DNA from: Helcococcus bovis
GTDB taxonomy: Bacteria; Bacillota; Clostridia; Tissierellales; Peptoniphilaceae
Length of the DNA: 64,000 nucleotides
Assembly: GCF_046035435.1 (NCBI RefSeq)
Contig: NZ_JBFNFH010000007.1
Strand: one strand, 5' to 3'
The number at the start of each line of letters is the position of its first letter. The first letter of the stretch is position 1. Shown here one piece after another: positions 30,899-41,025 of this stretch. The notes under the pieces were generated by a model. It was not told the origin of the DNA. It saw only the letters and a program-made list of their open reading frames with translations, and did not search any database. The position numbers were made by a program, and so were the translations under genes.

Positions 30899-32983
30899 TT
30901 AAATATCTTTTCTTGCTAAATTTATTCTTCCTTTATCATCTATTTCTAAAACTTTAACCATAATTTCATCGCCTTCTTTTACAACATCTTCAACTTTTTC
31001 AACTCTTTTTGATGAAAGTTTACTAATGTGTACAAGACCTTCTTTATTATGACCAAATGATACAAAACATCCAAAGTTCATTATTTTAACAACTTTAGCA
31101 AGATATACATCCCCTACTTCTGGTTCTTCAACAATTCCTTCTATCATTACGATAGCTCTCTTTCCACCTTCTCCATTTTGTGAAGAAACTGTTACAAGAC
31201 CTTCATCAGTTATATCTATTTTTACTCCAGTTTCATCAATTATCTTATTAATTGTTTTTCCGCCTGATCCAATAACTTCTCTAACTTTTTCAGGTTTAAT
31301 TTGAATTGTGTATATTCTTGGTGCATTTGGAGATAATTCTTTTCTAGGTTCTGAAATTGCACCTGTTATAACATCTAAAATTCTCAATCTAGCACTTTTA
31401 GCATCTGCTAAAGCTGTAGTTAAAATTTCTCTATTTATACCGTCAATTTTAATATCCATTTGTAATGCTGTGATACCTTCTTTTGTACCAGCAACTTTGA
31501 AGTCCATATCTCCTAAATGATCTTCTAAACCTTGAATATCAGTTAAAATGGCAATATCATCATTTTCTTTAATTAAGCCCATAGCAATACCAGCAACAGG
31601 AGCTTTAATTGGTACACCAGCATCCATTAATGATAATGTTGAACCACATACTGAAGCCATTGATGAAGAACCATTTGATTCTAATACTTCTGAAACTAAT
31701 CTTATAACATATGGAAATTCTTCTTGTGAAGGAATTACTGGCTCTAAAGCTCTTTCAGCTAATCTACCATGTCCAATTTCTCTTCTTCCTGGTCCACGCA
31801 TTCTTCCTGCTTCTCCTACTGAAAATGGTGGGAAATTATAGTGGTGAATGTATCTCTTTTTAACTTCTTCATCTGTCAATCCATCAATGTATTGAACATC
31901 ACTTGGTGAACCTAAAGTAGCAATGTTTAATACTTGAGTTTGTCCTCTTGTAAATAATCCTGATCCATGTACCTTTGGCACAAGAGCTACTTCAGCAGAT
32001 AAAGGTCTAATTTCATGCATTTGTCTTCCATCAGGTCTAATTTTATCTACGGAAATCAATCTTCTTACTATTTCTTTTTCTAATTTATCAAATATTGCAA
32101 CAACTTCTTTTTGTCTTGCTTCAATATCTTCAAACTCTTCTGTAACATATGTTTCTATTATTTCTTCTTTTACAACATCTAATTCTTCTTGTCTAGTTTG
32201 CTTGTCTATGCCTTGTAGTGCAGATTTGATTTTGTCATAAAATTCTGATTCTATTTCATTTTTTAATTCTTGATCTACATCCTTAAACTCAAAGACTTGT
32301 TTTTCTTTACCAATCTCATCTACAATAGTTTGAATAAAATCACATATTCTCTTAATTTCTTCATGTCCAAATAAAATTGCTTCAAGCATTTCATCTTCTG
32401 TTAATTCATTTGCTCCAGCTTCAACCATCATAATAGCATCTTTTGTACCTGCAACAGTTAAATCTAAATCAGAAATTTCTCTTTGAGCTTGAGTTGGATT
32501 TATTACATATTCTCCGTCAACATATCCTACAGAAACTGATCCTGTTGGACCGTTAAATGGAATATTAGAAATTCCTAATGCAACAGATGAACCTACCATT
32601 GCTAAAATACCTACATCGTGATTTTCATCAGCAGATAATACTGTTGCAATAATTTGAACATCATTTTTATATCCTTCAGGGAATAAAGGTCTTAAAGGTC
32701 TATCCATCATACGTGCTTTTAATGTTGATTCGTCAGATGGTTTCCCTTCTCTTTTAATGTATCCTCCTGGAATTCTACCTACAGCATACATTTTTTCTTG
32801 AAATTCACATGAAAGTGGGAAGAAATCAACTCCTTCTCTAGGTGTGTCTGATCCTACTACTGTAACTAAAACCATAGAATCTCCAGCTTTTATAGTTACA
32901 GCTCCTCCGGCTTGTTTAGCCATTTTACCTGTTTCTATTTCAAATGAATTATAATTTGAACTATACTTATAATTTTTTACCAT
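30899..32983 (-). CDS. pnp: Polyribonucleotide nucleotidyltransferase (PNPase)
   Basis: 694 residues with two RNase PH domains, KH (IGSGGKTINKIIDETG) and S1 (VGDVYLAKVVKIMNFGCFVSF) domains. It degrades RNA 3' to 5' by phosphorolysis and is part of the RNase Y-linked degradosome. The start at 32983 is set by AGGAGAG six bases upstream; the seven extra codons in the open frame lack support. A hairpin in the leader just before this site resembles the structured pnp leaders used for autoregulation in other bacteria. It follows rpsO, separated by a terminator. Confidence 0.96.
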   Translation of the reverse strand: MVKNYKYSSNYNSFEIETGKMAKQAGGAVTIKAGDSMVLVTVVGSDTPREGVDFFPLSCEFQEKMYAVGRIPGGYIKREGKPSDESTLKARMMDRPLRPLFPEGYKNDVQIIATVLSADENHDVGILAMVGSSVALGISNIPFNGPTGSVSVGYVDGEYVINPTQAQREISDLDLTVAGTKDAIMMVEAGANELTEDEMLEAILFGHEEIKRICDFIQTIVDEIGKEKQVFEFKDVDQELKNEIESEFYDKIKSALQGIDKQTRQEELDVVKEEIIETYVTEEFEDIEARQKEVVAIFDKLEKEIVRRLISVDKIRPDGRQMHEIRPLSAEVALVPKVHGSGLFTRGQTQVLNIATLGSPSDVQYIDGLTDEEVKKRYIHHYNFPPFSVGEAGRMRGPGRREIGHGRLAERALEPVIPSQEEFPYVIRLVSEVLESNGSSSMASVCGSTLSLMDAGVPIKAPVAGIAMGLIKENDDIAILTDIQGLEDHLGDMDFKVAGTKEGITALQMDIKIDGINREILTTALADAKSARLRILDVITGAISEPRKELSPNAPRIYTIQIKPEKVREVIGSGGKTINKIIDETGVKIDITDEGLVTVSSQNGEGGKRAIVMIEGIVEEPEVGDVYLAKVVKIMNFGCFVSFGHNKEGLVHISKLSSKRVEKVEDVVKEGDEIMVKVLEIDDKGRINLARKDI

Positions 32984-32996
32984 TTTCTCTCCTATT

Positions 32997-33012
32997 GATA
33001 GCACCTGCTATC
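32997..33012 (-). promoter_or_regulatory. Hairpin in the pnp leader
   Basis: GATAGCA/TGCTATC with a two-base loop, immediately upstream of the pnp ribosome-binding site. Confidence 0.5.
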
Positions 33013-33080
33013 ATATTTTATACTTCTTTTTTTGTACAGATATATAATATCATAAAATAAGAAAAAATGGGAATAAATAT

Positions 33081-33109
33081 AAAAAAACTACTTTACCGTA
33101 GTAAAGCAG
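33081..33109 (-). terminator. Terminator of rpsO
   Basis: On the minus strand CTGCTTTAC pairs with GTAAAGTAG (one G-U) around TACG, followed by seven T. Confidence 0.85.
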
Positions 33110-33117
33110 TTAAAAAA

Positions 33118-33384
33118 TTATCTTCTGATTTGTAATTTTTCAATTAAAGAACGATATCTTTCTATATCTTTCTTTTCTAAATAGTTTAATAATCCTTTTC
33201 TTTGACCAATTAACATAAATAACCCTCTTCTTGAAGCATGGTCTTTAGGATTATTTTTTAAATGTTCTGTAAGCTCTTTAATTCTGTGTGAAAAAATAGC
33301 TACTTGAACTTCTGGAGAACCAGTGTCTCCTTCTTTTCTTCCAAATTCCTTAATAATTTCTAATTTTTTTTCATTCGAAATCAT
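33118..33384 (-). CDS. rpsO: Ribosomal protein uS15
   Basis: 88 residues, full length, with the conserved EFGRKEGDTGSPEVQVA and GLFMLIGQRKGLLNYL segments. It binds 16S rRNA in the platform and in many bacteria represses its own mRNA. GGAGGAAAT precedes the ATG. It has its own promoter at 33462-33490 and a folded ~70-nt leader, then its own terminator, and lies next to pnp as is common. Confidence 0.97.
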   Translation of the reverse strand: MISNEKKLEIIKEFGRKEGDTGSPEVQVAIFSHRIKELTEHLKNNPKDHASRRGLFMLIGQRKGLLNYLEKKDIERYRSLIEKLQIRR

Positions 33385-33490
33385 ATTTCCTCCTCTACGT
33401 TTTATTCACTATGACCGAGTTTAGAACGGAGTTACCATAAACCAAGCCAAAGTACTTCAATAGTATATCATATAAATATTATTATGTAAA
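33385..33490 (-). promoter_or_regulatory. rpsO promoter and structured leader
   Basis: -35 TTTACA (33485-33490), 17-base spacer, -10 TATACT (33462-33467). In the ~70-nt leader TATG...CATA and CCG...CGG pair around a loop at about 33400-33440. This fits an S15 autoregulatory leader, but the binding site is not proven. Confidence 0.65.
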
Positions 33491-34153
33491 CTATTTTAAA
33501 TTATTATCTTCATACATTCCATAAGCCTGAGATATATCTTGCACAAAAACTATCCCGTTTCCAGGCTCATCTATATGCATATCTTTATTTATAGTTTCTA
33601 CAATTTCTAGTGATTTTTCTGAATTTACAATCATCATAACAACTTCTTTTTCTGGCTCAATTTCCATATTAAATATTTTTAATGTTTCTTTTGTACCAGA
33701 ACCTCTTGCATTTAATATTGTTGCTCCTATTGCACCTGCTTTATTTGCTGAATCTACAACATCTTCAGCTTTTCCTTTATCAATAATTGTTGTAATTAAC
33801 TTATACATAGGTTTATCAACTCCTTCATTAAGTTTATTGTATTTAACATATGCCCCTTGAATTTGACTTACTGATGTTGTAAATACAATTCCAGTATTTG
33901 GTTTATCAAATTTAAATTTTTCAATCAGGGCTGGCATTACTTTTTTAGATTCTTCTTTCTCTAAAACTGTAATTACCATTTCCTTATCCTCATCAAAAAT
34001 TGATAAAAAATTTAATACCCTATTTTTTACAGTTCCATGACAAAGATATATTGTTCCACCTTTAGCACCATGTTGCTTAGCCAAACTTAATACTTTAGAT
34101 GCTTTTCCTTTATTTATGATTACATACATAATTTCATAACTTTTAGCTTGCAT
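33491..34153 (-). CDS. Tandem P-II (GlnB-like) signalling protein
   Basis: 220 residues made of two P-II-like domains (about 1-105 and 115-218), each with a G-A-x-G-x-T-I segment and ending in G-I-V-F plus a Q-x-x-G-x-Y motif. Canonical P-II proteins are single domains that sense ATP/ADP and 2-oxoglutarate and control partners. The gene starts within the end of the DUF1538 membrane protein gene (11-nt overlap), so the membrane protein is its probable partner. The classical uridylylation tyrosine context of the T-loop is not evident. The combination is known across Firmicutes but the substrate is not. Confidence 0.85.
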   Translation of the reverse strand: MQAKSYEIMYVIINKGKASKVLSLAKQHGAKGGTIYLCHGTVKNRVLNFLSIFDEDKEMVITVLEKEESKKVMPALIEKFKFDKPNTGIVFTTSVSQIQGAYVKYNKLNEGVDKPMYKLITTIIDKGKAEDVVDSANKAGAIGATILNARGSGTKETLKIFNMEIEPEKEVVMMIVNSEKSLEIVETINKDMHIDEPGNGIVFVQDISQAYGMYEDNNLK

Positions 34154-35651
34154 TAGAAATCTCCTTTATATCTTGTCTTTTATTTGTATTTAACTTCATC
34201 TTAAATATTATTCCTAATATTTGCAAAGCAATTATAGGTGTCATCGCAACTAATGCGATCATACCAAATCCATCTATCAATAAATTGGCAGTTGTAGTTA
34301 TATTTGCTGCTCCTTGAATAAATCCAAGGATAAACGTCGCCGTGATTGGACCTGTTGCAACTCCACCGGCATCAAATGCAATTCCAACAAATAGTTGCGG
34401 AGTATAAAATGATAATATAAAGCATAGTATATATCCAGGAAGTAAAATATGCCATAATTTCAACTCAGGTATTATTATTCTTAGTGAAGACAAAGAAATC
34501 GCTAGTCCTACACCTAAAGCTAAAGAAATAGATAAAGCTGATTTCTTTACATAACCACTTGTAACATCTTCAATTTGTCTTGTTAATACATATACAGCAG
34601 GTTCTGCTAAAATAGTAACTACTCCTATAATAAACGATATTATAATCAGCCAAATACTTTTATCTAAACTAGCTAATCCTTCACCTATTAATCCTCCAAC
34701 CTCTATAAAAACACCATTAACAGAAGTCAAAAATACTAATAGACCAATAAATGCAAAACCAAAACCTGTCAATATTTTTCTATTTTCTCTTTTATTAAGT
34801 TTAAAAACAAATATTTGCATTACAATATATATTAATAAAAGTGGAGATAAAGATTTTACAGTTTCAGATAATTGACTTGGAAATATATAAATAAATGGAC
34901 CTAAAACAGATTCCGATTTAAGTTTTTCAATTGTTAAACTATCCGATGCAATATTACTTTTTGTAAATAAATCTAGTAATAATACTCCTATTATTGCTCC
35001 TGATGAAGCTAGTGCAATCAATCCAAATGAGTCAGCTTCACCAGCTATGCTGTCTTTCTTTGATTTTGAGACACCTGTTGATAAAGCAAGTATAAATGGC
35101 ACAGCTAAAACACCGGTAGTTGCGCCTGAAGCATCAAATGATATTCCCAAAAATTCTTCTGATGTAAATAGTGCCAAGCAAAATATAATCGAATATATTA
35201 CGATAAGTATATTTCTAAGTGATAAATTAAAGAAGACCCTAATAAATCCTACTGAAATCATAAAAGCTAGTCCAATTGATACTACAATAAATAATGTTGT
35301 AGCAGAAATAGCTCCAGAAGTTACAGATTCCACTTGTGAACCTAGTACAAGCAATCCAGGTTCAGCTATTGATATGAAAAAACCTAAAACTAATCCAACT
35401 AAAACAACAAAATATATATTGTTTTTTCTGGCAACAGTAGAACCAATTTTCGATCCAAATGGTGTAACTCCAATCTCAACTCCAATTAAAAATAATGTTA
35501 GTCCAATTATTATTAGAAGTGTTCCTATTAGAAATCTTTTCATTATTATATCGCCAAGAGGAATTAAAGTAAAATTAACTATTACAACTATAAAAGCAAT
35601 TGGTAGTACCGTCATAGATATTTCTTTCAATTTTTGAAATAATAAATTCAA
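34143..35651 (-). CDS. DUF1538 family membrane protein (putative transporter)
   Basis: 502 residues with about 12 hydrophobic segments in two homologous halves (about 1-240 and 260-490); both halves share a G-x-x-x-x-x-A-E-P segment (SIAEPGLLVLGSQVE and ILAEPAVYVLTRQIE) followed by SGA/SGY, and FDA-x-G-x-x-T-G-x-x. That internal duplication is typical of transporters. The start is TTG at 35651, seven bases after GGAGG. It is co-translated with the tandem P-II protein, suggesting P-II-controlled transport, as with AmtB-GlnK. Substrate unknown. Confidence 0.85.
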   Translation of the reverse strand: MNLLFQKLKEISMTVLPIAFIVVIVNFTLIPLGDIIMKRFLIGTLLIIIGLTLFLIGVEIGVTPFGSKIGSTVARKNNIYFVVLVGLVLGFFISIAEPGLLVLGSQVESVTSGAISATTLFIVVSIGLAFMISVGFIRVFFNLSLRNILIVIYSIIFCLALFTSEEFLGISFDASGATTGVLAVPFILALSTGVSKSKKDSIAGEADSFGLIALASSGAIIGVLLLDLFTKSNIASDSLTIEKLKSESVLGPFIYIFPSQLSETVKSLSPLLLIYIVMQIFVFKLNKRENRKILTGFGFAFIGLLVFLTSVNGVFIEVGGLIGEGLASLDKSIWLIIISFIIGVVTILAEPAVYVLTRQIEDVTSGYVKKSALSISLALGVGLAISLSSLRIIIPELKLWHILLPGYILCFILSFYTPQLFVGIAFDAGGVATGPITATFILGFIQGAANITTTANLLIDGFGMIALVAMTPIIALQILGIIFKMKLNTNKRQDIKEISNAS

Positions 35652-35687
35652 TATATACCTCCTTTATATCTTTATATATTAGCTTTC

Positions 35688-35696
35688 ATTATAGCA
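35688..35696 (-). promoter_or_regulatory. Extended -10 promoter of the DUF1538/P-II operon
   Basis: On the minus strand TGC-TATAAT, about 35 nt before the TTG start; the -35 is weak. Confidence 0.45.
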
Positions 35697-35774
35697 AATA
35701 AAAACATTTAAATATAATCTAACGCAAATAAGCTATATGTAAATATCTAGAATTGTTAAATATATGTAAACATA

Positions 35775-36713
35775 TTATTTAATTTCATTTTTAAATTTTA
35801 ATGCGTATTTGTAATCATTATCCATACATTTTATTAATTCTTCTTTTGTATTAAATTTAATTTGATCTCTCATCCTTAAAATAAATTCGATTTCTAATTT
35901 ATCGCCATAAATTCTTTTGTTAAAATCCAGTATATATACTTCGATTTTTATATCTTGATTATCTGTTACAGTTGGATTTGTTCCTATTGAGGTTAATGAA
36001 ACATATTTTTTCCCATTATGATAGGCATATGTTAAATACACTCCTTCTTTAGGAATAATATAATTAAAGTCTAGAGATATATTTGCCGTTGGATACCCTA
36101 ACTCTGCAGAACCAATCTTAAATCCATGAATAACAGTGCCAGAGATTTTATAATTTGTTGTAATTAAATGTTTAACTCTTTCAACTTCACCATTATTTAT
36201 GTATTCTCTAATTAAAGTTGATGATATTTTCTCACAATTTTCCATTACATAATCAACTATCTCTACACCAATTCTTCCTTCATTTTTATATTTTAATAAT
36301 AAATTGGTATTTGCAATATCTTTTTTTCCAAATGTATAATCCGGACCACAAACTAATGTATTAACATTAAGCTTATTTTTTATAAAACCAAAAATAAATT
36401 CTTCACTGTCTAATTTTGCAAATTCTAATGTAAAATTTACTAAATAAATAATATCGATTCCTAAATTTTCTAAAATTTTAATTTTGTCATTTAATGATGT
36501 AATATAATATTTAGGAAAAGATGGAAAAATCTCATTAGTATGTTGTTTAAAAATTAGAACAGAAGATTTTACATTTTTATTTTTAGAAATTTCTATAACT
36601 TTACTTATGATATCTCTATGTCCTAAATGTAATCCGTCAAAATTTCCAAGACCGATAACTGATTCTTGAAATATATTATTTTTATTATTGTCTAAATCAA
36701 TAATTATTGACAT
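35775..36713 (-). CDS. ribF: Bifunctional riboflavin kinase/FAD synthetase
   Basis: 312 residues. The N-terminal FAD synthetase domain has GLGNFDGLHLGHRDII, and the C-terminal riboflavin kinase domain has the conserved GYPTANIS. It converts riboflavin to FMN and FAD. It is the last gene of the rimP-nusA operon, overlapping truB by 10 nt, a common pairing. GAAGG precedes the start. Confidence 0.95.
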   Translation of the reverse strand: MSIIIDLDNNKNNIFQESVIGLGNFDGLHLGHRDIISKVIEISKNKNVKSSVLIFKQHTNEIFPSFPKYYITSLNDKIKILENLGIDIIYLVNFTLEFAKLDSEEFIFGFIKNKLNVNTLVCGPDYTFGKKDIANTNLLLKYKNEGRIGVEIVDYVMENCEKISSTLIREYINNGEVERVKHLITTNYKISGTVIHGFKIGSAELGYPTANISLDFNYIIPKEGVYLTYAYHNGKKYVSLTSIGTNPTVTDNQDIKIEVYILDFNKRIYGDKLEIEFILRMRDQIKFNTKEELIKCMDNDYKYALKFKNEIK

Positions 36714-37594
36714 AATACCTTCTCCATTTTTAATACATTTTTTTCAACTTTTCCAATTCCAATAAATTCGTCATTTATAATTATAACTATATCTTCATTT
36801 TGATTGAAATTACCATTATATTTTACAGTATTTAAATTTATTCGTTGTCCATTGATTAATCTAAATTTTATATCCTCTAAAATATTTATTTTATCTAAAT
36901 TATATAAACTTTTTTCAGTAGGAATGATACTATCCAATATTTTATCTATATTAATCTCATTAATTTTAGATATATCAATGGAGTCTTTAATTTCAAACTT
37001 CCCAACTCTATTTCTGATTAAATCAGTCATATGCGCATAAGTATTTAATCTCAATCCAATATCATTAATTAATGATCTTATATAAGTTCCTTTAGAACAT
37101 GCAACCTTTATCTTCGCATATTTACCAGATAATTCAAGAAGTTTTATATCATATATTTCTACATTTCTCTTTTTTATTTCTACGTCTTTTCCTTCTCTAG
37201 CATATTCATATAATTTCTTACCATTAACTTTTATTGCAGAATATATAGGTGGAGACTGTTCAATTTTCCCCTTAAAACTACTTAAAACATTAACTATTGT
37301 ATTTGCTTCAAATGTTACATTTTCAGATAAATTTGTTATTTCTCCTTCAGAATCATACGTAGTTGTAGCTTCTCCAAATTTTAATGTTGCAATGTATGAT
37401 TTCCCTTGTTGCATTATATAATCGCTTACTCTTGTTGCATTTCCAATGCAAATAGGTAGGACACCTGTAGCCATTGGATCTAATGTACCAGTATGCCCTA
37501 TTCTTTTTGTATTTAGCTTTTTTCTTAAAATAGCAACAACATCATGAGATGTCATTCCCTTAGCTTTATTAACGACTAAGATCCCCATCTTCAT
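36704..37594 (-). CDS. truB: tRNA pseudouridine(55) synthase
   Basis: 296 residues with the catalytic aspartate in HTGTLDPMATGVLPI and a KGTYIRSL motif. It modifies U55 in the T loop of tRNAs. The start at 37594 (M-K-M-G-I-L) has GGAG seven bases upstream. It overlaps nrnA by 26 nt and ribF by 10 nt within the nusA-infB operon. Confidence 0.96.
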   Translation of the reverse strand: MKMGILVVNKAKGMTSHDVVAILRKKLNTKRIGHTGTLDPMATGVLPICIGNATRVSDYIMQQGKSYIATLKFGEATTTYDSEGEITNLSENVTFEANTIVNVLSSFKGKIEQSPPIYSAIKVNGKKLYEYAREGKDVEIKKRNVEIYDIKLLELSGKYAKIKVACSKGTYIRSLINDIGLRLNTYAHMTDLIRNRVGKFEIKDSIDISKINEINIDKILDSIIPTEKSLYNLDKINILEDIKFRLINGQRINLNTVKYNGNFNQNEDIVIIINDEFIGIGKVEKNVLKMEKVLCQ

Positions 37595-38540
37595 AAAGTT
37601 TCTCCAATCTTTTTACAACTTTATCAAATACTTCATCTAGTGTTCCTTCGTGATTTGCTCCAGAGGCTCTAATATGTCCTCCTCCTCCAAATTCAACGGC
37701 GATTTTAGAAACATCAATAAATTCTTGAGATCTAAAGCTAATTTTTTGCTTATTTAGTTCATCTTCTTGTACTATTGCAGAAACCTCAATACCATCTATA
37801 GTTCTTAGTAATGATACAATTCCTGAAGTTTTATCAAAATCCAAATTATATTTTTTTACTAAATCCTTTGTAATCATTGCAACTATAATTTTATCACCAA
37901 TTCTAGTTGCATTTTTTATTACATCAGCCTGGAATAATAATAAATTTGTATCTAATTTATCATATAAATTATCATGTATTAATTTTTTATTGGCATTTAT
38001 ATCTAAAAGAGCTGCAGCAGCCCTTAAAGTTGTAGATGTAGATGATTCGTATACAAATCTAAATGTATCTGTTAAAATACCTAAATATAAATATGTTGCA
38101 GCATCTTCAGGCATTATAACATCATAATCAATACATAATTCTGTTACAATTTCACAAGCCGAGCTTGCTTCTAAAACAATATTTACATCTGCAAAATGTG
38201 TATTAGTTATATGATGATCGATATTTGCAGTATTTTTAGCTAATTCAAAATATTTTATACTTTCACCTATTCTTTCAATATCTCCACTATCTATAGCTAT
38301 AAATAAGTCGATAGAATCATTAAATTCATCATTATAATATAAATCATCTCTGTATATAAACTCTAGATTAGTTGGAAAATCATCATTTTTAACTATTTTT
38401 ACATTTTTACCTAAATTTTGTAATGCAAGAGCTAATCCAAATGATGAACCAATAGAGTCACCATCTGGATTGATATGCCCTGAAATCAAGATATTATGAG
38501 ATTGTTGAACAAGCTTAAAAAAATTATTCTTCACGTTCAT
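37569..38540 (-). CDS. nrnA: DHH/DHHA1 phosphoesterase, nanoRNase/pAp phosphatase
   Basis: 323 residues. DHH-family motifs are visible: G-H-x-N-P-D-G-D-S-I-G-S, an A-I-D-S-G-D segment, N-I-D-H-H, and C-terminal G-G-G-G-H. NrnA degrades 2-5-mer RNAs and removes the 3' phosphate of pAp. The position between rbfA and truB is the usual one in Firmicutes. It overlaps both neighbours. Confidence 0.93.
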   Translation of the reverse strand: MNVKNNFFKLVQQSHNILISGHINPDGDSIGSSFGLALALQNLGKNVKIVKNDDFPTNLEFIYRDDLYYNDEFNDSIDLFIAIDSGDIERIGESIKYFELAKNTANIDHHITNTHFADVNIVLEASSACEIVTELCIDYDVIMPEDAATYLYLGILTDTFRFVYESSTSTTLRAAAALLDINANKKLIHDNLYDKLDTNLLLFQADVIKNATRIGDKIIVAMITKDLVKKYNLDFDKTSGIVSLLRTIDGIEVSAIVQEDELNKQKISFRSQEFIDVSKIAVEFGGGGHIRASGANHEGTLDEVFDKVVKRLEKLYEDGDLSR

Positions 38541-38901
38541 TTTGTGCCTCTGTATCTTTTTTAATTACTTCACTTATTAATTTTTCAATCCTCATTGCTT
38601 CTTCAATATTATCATCCAATACAATTTTTAATTGAGGAATATGTCTCAAATTCATTCTTTTGCCTAATTCTCGTTTAATATATCCAATTGAATTTTGTAA
38701 TCCATCAATTGTATCATTTTTCTCTTCATCACTACCTAAGACTGAAATAAAGATTTTTGCAGATTGTAAATCATCAGTTAATTCTATATCTGTAATAGAT
38801 GTTATTGGTGCAATTCTAGGATCTTTAATATCATTACTAATCATCACAGATATCTCTTTTTTTAATTCTGATTCGATTCTTTTGATTCTTTTCTTATCCA
38901 T
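38524..38901 (-). CDS. rbfA: Ribosome-binding factor A
   Basis: 125 residues, one KH-like domain; the P-R-I-A-P-I-T-S-I-T-D-I-E-L and the A-K-I-F-I-S-V-L-G segments are diagnostic. It assists late maturation of the 30S subunit. It lies directly after infB (8-nt gap), the standard order, and overlaps nrnA by 17 nt. AGGAG precedes the start. Confidence 0.95.
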   Translation of the reverse strand: MDKKRIKRIESELKKEISVMISNDIKDPRIAPITSITDIELTDDLQSAKIFISVLGSDEEKNDTIDGLQNSIGYIKRELGKRMNLRHIPQLKIVLDDNIEEAMRIEKLISEVIKKDTEAQNEREE

Positions 38902-38909
38902 TATTACTC

Positions 38910-41012
38910 CTATCTTTTAACTTCTTTATCAATAAACGCTTCTAAAGTATCTCCTGATTTTACATCATTATAATTTTGAATTCCTAAACCACCTTCATAA
39001 CCTTGGTTTAGTTCTTTTACATCATCTTTAAAACGTTTCAATGAAGATATTTCACCTTCGTGAATAACAACATCATTTCTTAACAATCTAATTTTAGCAT
39101 TTCTTTGCATTTGTCCATTTGTTACATAGATACCAGCGATATTACCTACTCCAGGAACCTTAAATACTTCTCTTACCTCTGCAGTACCGATAACTTGTTC
39201 TACAAATTTAGGAGCAAGCATACCTGTTATAGCTTTTTTAATATCTTCAATTGCTTCATATATAACTCTATATGTTCTAATTTCAATATCTTGAGTTTCA
39301 GCTTGAGATTTAGCACCTTGATTTGGTCTAACATTAAAACCAATAATAATTGCATCAGATGCTGAAGCTAGCATAACATCAGATTCATTTATACCACCTA
39401 CTGCCCCGTGAATTACATTTACTTTAACTTCTTCATTTGAAAGTTTCATTAAAGAAGTACTTACAGCTTCAATAGTACCTTTTACATCTGTTTTAACAAT
39501 TATGTTAAGATCCTTCATTTCTCCATCAGAAATTTTATTAAATAATTGATCTAAGTTAACTTTTGATGTTCTCTTAATAAATTCATCTTTTTCTTTTTGT
39601 GCAGCCCTATCAGCAAATTTCTTACCTAGTTTTTCATCAGCTATTGCATAAATCTTGTCTCCAGCTTCTGGTACATCTGATAAACCTAAAATTAATACAG
39701 CTGTTGAAGGTTTAGCTTTTTTAACTTCTTTTTGATTATTATCAAACATTGCTCTAACTTTACCACTTGAATGTCCTGAAACAACAAAGTCACCTTTATT
39801 TAATGTACCTTTATTTATAAGTACAGTTGCAACAGGTCCTCTACCTTTGTCTAATTGAGCCTCAATAACAATACCCACTGCAGGTCTATTTGGATTAGCT
39901 TTTAATTCTTCAAGTTCAGCAACCATTAAAATCATTTCTAATAGCTCATCTATACCTTCACCTGTATGTGCTGATACAGGAATCATAATTGTTTTTCCAC
40001 CCCAATCTTCAGGTGTTAAACCTTGTTCTGCTAATTCTGATTTTACTTTATCCGGATTAGCTTCATATTTATCCATTTTATTTATAGCAACGATTATAGG
40101 AACTCCTGCAGCTTTAGCATGGTTTATAGCTTCAATTGTTTGAGGCATAACTCCATCATCAGCAGCAACAACTAAAATAGCTATATCTGTAGCATTTGCA
40201 CCTCTTAATCTCATTTGTGTAAATGCTTCGTGTCCTGGAGTATCTAAAAATACAATTTTCTTACCATCAACATAAATTGAAGATGCACCTATATGTTGTG
40301 TAATACCACCAGCTTCAGTACTTGTAACTCTAGAATGTCTCATTTTATCCAATAAAGATGTCTTACCGTGGTCAACGTGTCCCATAACTGTAACTACTGG
40401 TGCTCTTAATTCTAAATCTTCCTCTTTATCTTCAAAGTCAATGCTTGAAATATCATTAGCATCATCTTCATCTGAAAAAGCTTTTTCTTCAACTTCAATA
40501 TTAAATATCATACCAATTTCCATTGCTTTTTCAATTTCAATTTCTTGGTTCATATTTGACATTATCCCCATTTTCATAAGTTCAGTAATAATTGATGTTA
40601 CTGGTTTATTTAATTTTTCAGCAAATTCTTTAATTGTAATCCCCTCTTCAATGTAAACAATTTTTGAATCAGGTTGTTCAGCTTTAGTTTCTTCTTTTAC
40701 TTCAATTTGAGGTTTCTTTTCTTTTTTTTGTTTCTTTTTCTTTTTTCTATCTACTTCTTCATATTCATCATTATATTCTTCGTAATCTTTAATTTCTTCT
40801 TTTTCAACTATTTCTTTTTTCTTTTTATTTTTATTATTTTTTTCCTCTTCAATTTCTACAAAATATTCTTGAATTAGCTCAAGATTTTCACCTTCTAATA
40901 CAGACATATGACTTGATACTTCAAGTCCAAATTCTTCGTCTAATATTTTTATTAACTCTTTACTTGATAATTTTAAGTCTTTTGCTAATTCATATACTCT
41001 TATTTTTGACAT
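38910..41012 (-). CDS. infB: Translation initiation factor IF-2
   Basis: 700 residues. An N-terminal IF2_N domain, then a lysine/glutamate-rich linker, a second IF2_N domain, then the GTPase with GHVDHGKT, DTPGHEAF and NKMD, followed by domains II-IV. It brings fMet-tRNA to the 30S subunit. It follows ylxR with a 13-nt gap. AAAGGTG precedes the ATG. The linker is short, making a compact IF-2. Confidence 0.97.
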   Translation of the reverse strand: MSKIRVYELAKDLKLSSKELIKILDEEFGLEVSSHMSVLEGENLELIQEYFVEIEEEKNNKNKKKKEIVEKEEIKDYEEYNDEYEEVDRKKKKKQKKEKKPQIEVKEETKAEQPDSKIVYIEEGITIKEFAEKLNKPVTSIITELMKMGIMSNMNQEIEIEKAMEIGMIFNIEVEEKAFSDEDDANDISSIDFEDKEEDLELRAPVVTVMGHVDHGKTSLLDKMRHSRVTSTEAGGITQHIGASSIYVDGKKIVFLDTPGHEAFTQMRLRGANATDIAILVVAADDGVMPQTIEAINHAKAAGVPIIVAINKMDKYEANPDKVKSELAEQGLTPEDWGGKTIMIPVSAHTGEGIDELLEMILMVAELEELKANPNRPAVGIVIEAQLDKGRGPVATVLINKGTLNKGDFVVSGHSSGKVRAMFDNNQKEVKKAKPSTAVLILGLSDVPEAGDKIYAIADEKLGKKFADRAAQKEKDEFIKRTSKVNLDQLFNKISDGEMKDLNIIVKTDVKGTIEAVSTSLMKLSNEEVKVNVIHGAVGGINESDVMLASASDAIIIGFNVRPNQGAKSQAETQDIEIRTYRVIYEAIEDIKKAITGMLAPKFVEQVIGTAEVREVFKVPGVGNIAGIYVTNGQMQRNAKIRLLRNDVVIHEGEISSLKRFKDDVKELNQGYEGGLGIQNYNDVKSGDTLEAFIDKEVKR

Positions 41013-41025
41013 AAATTACACCTTT

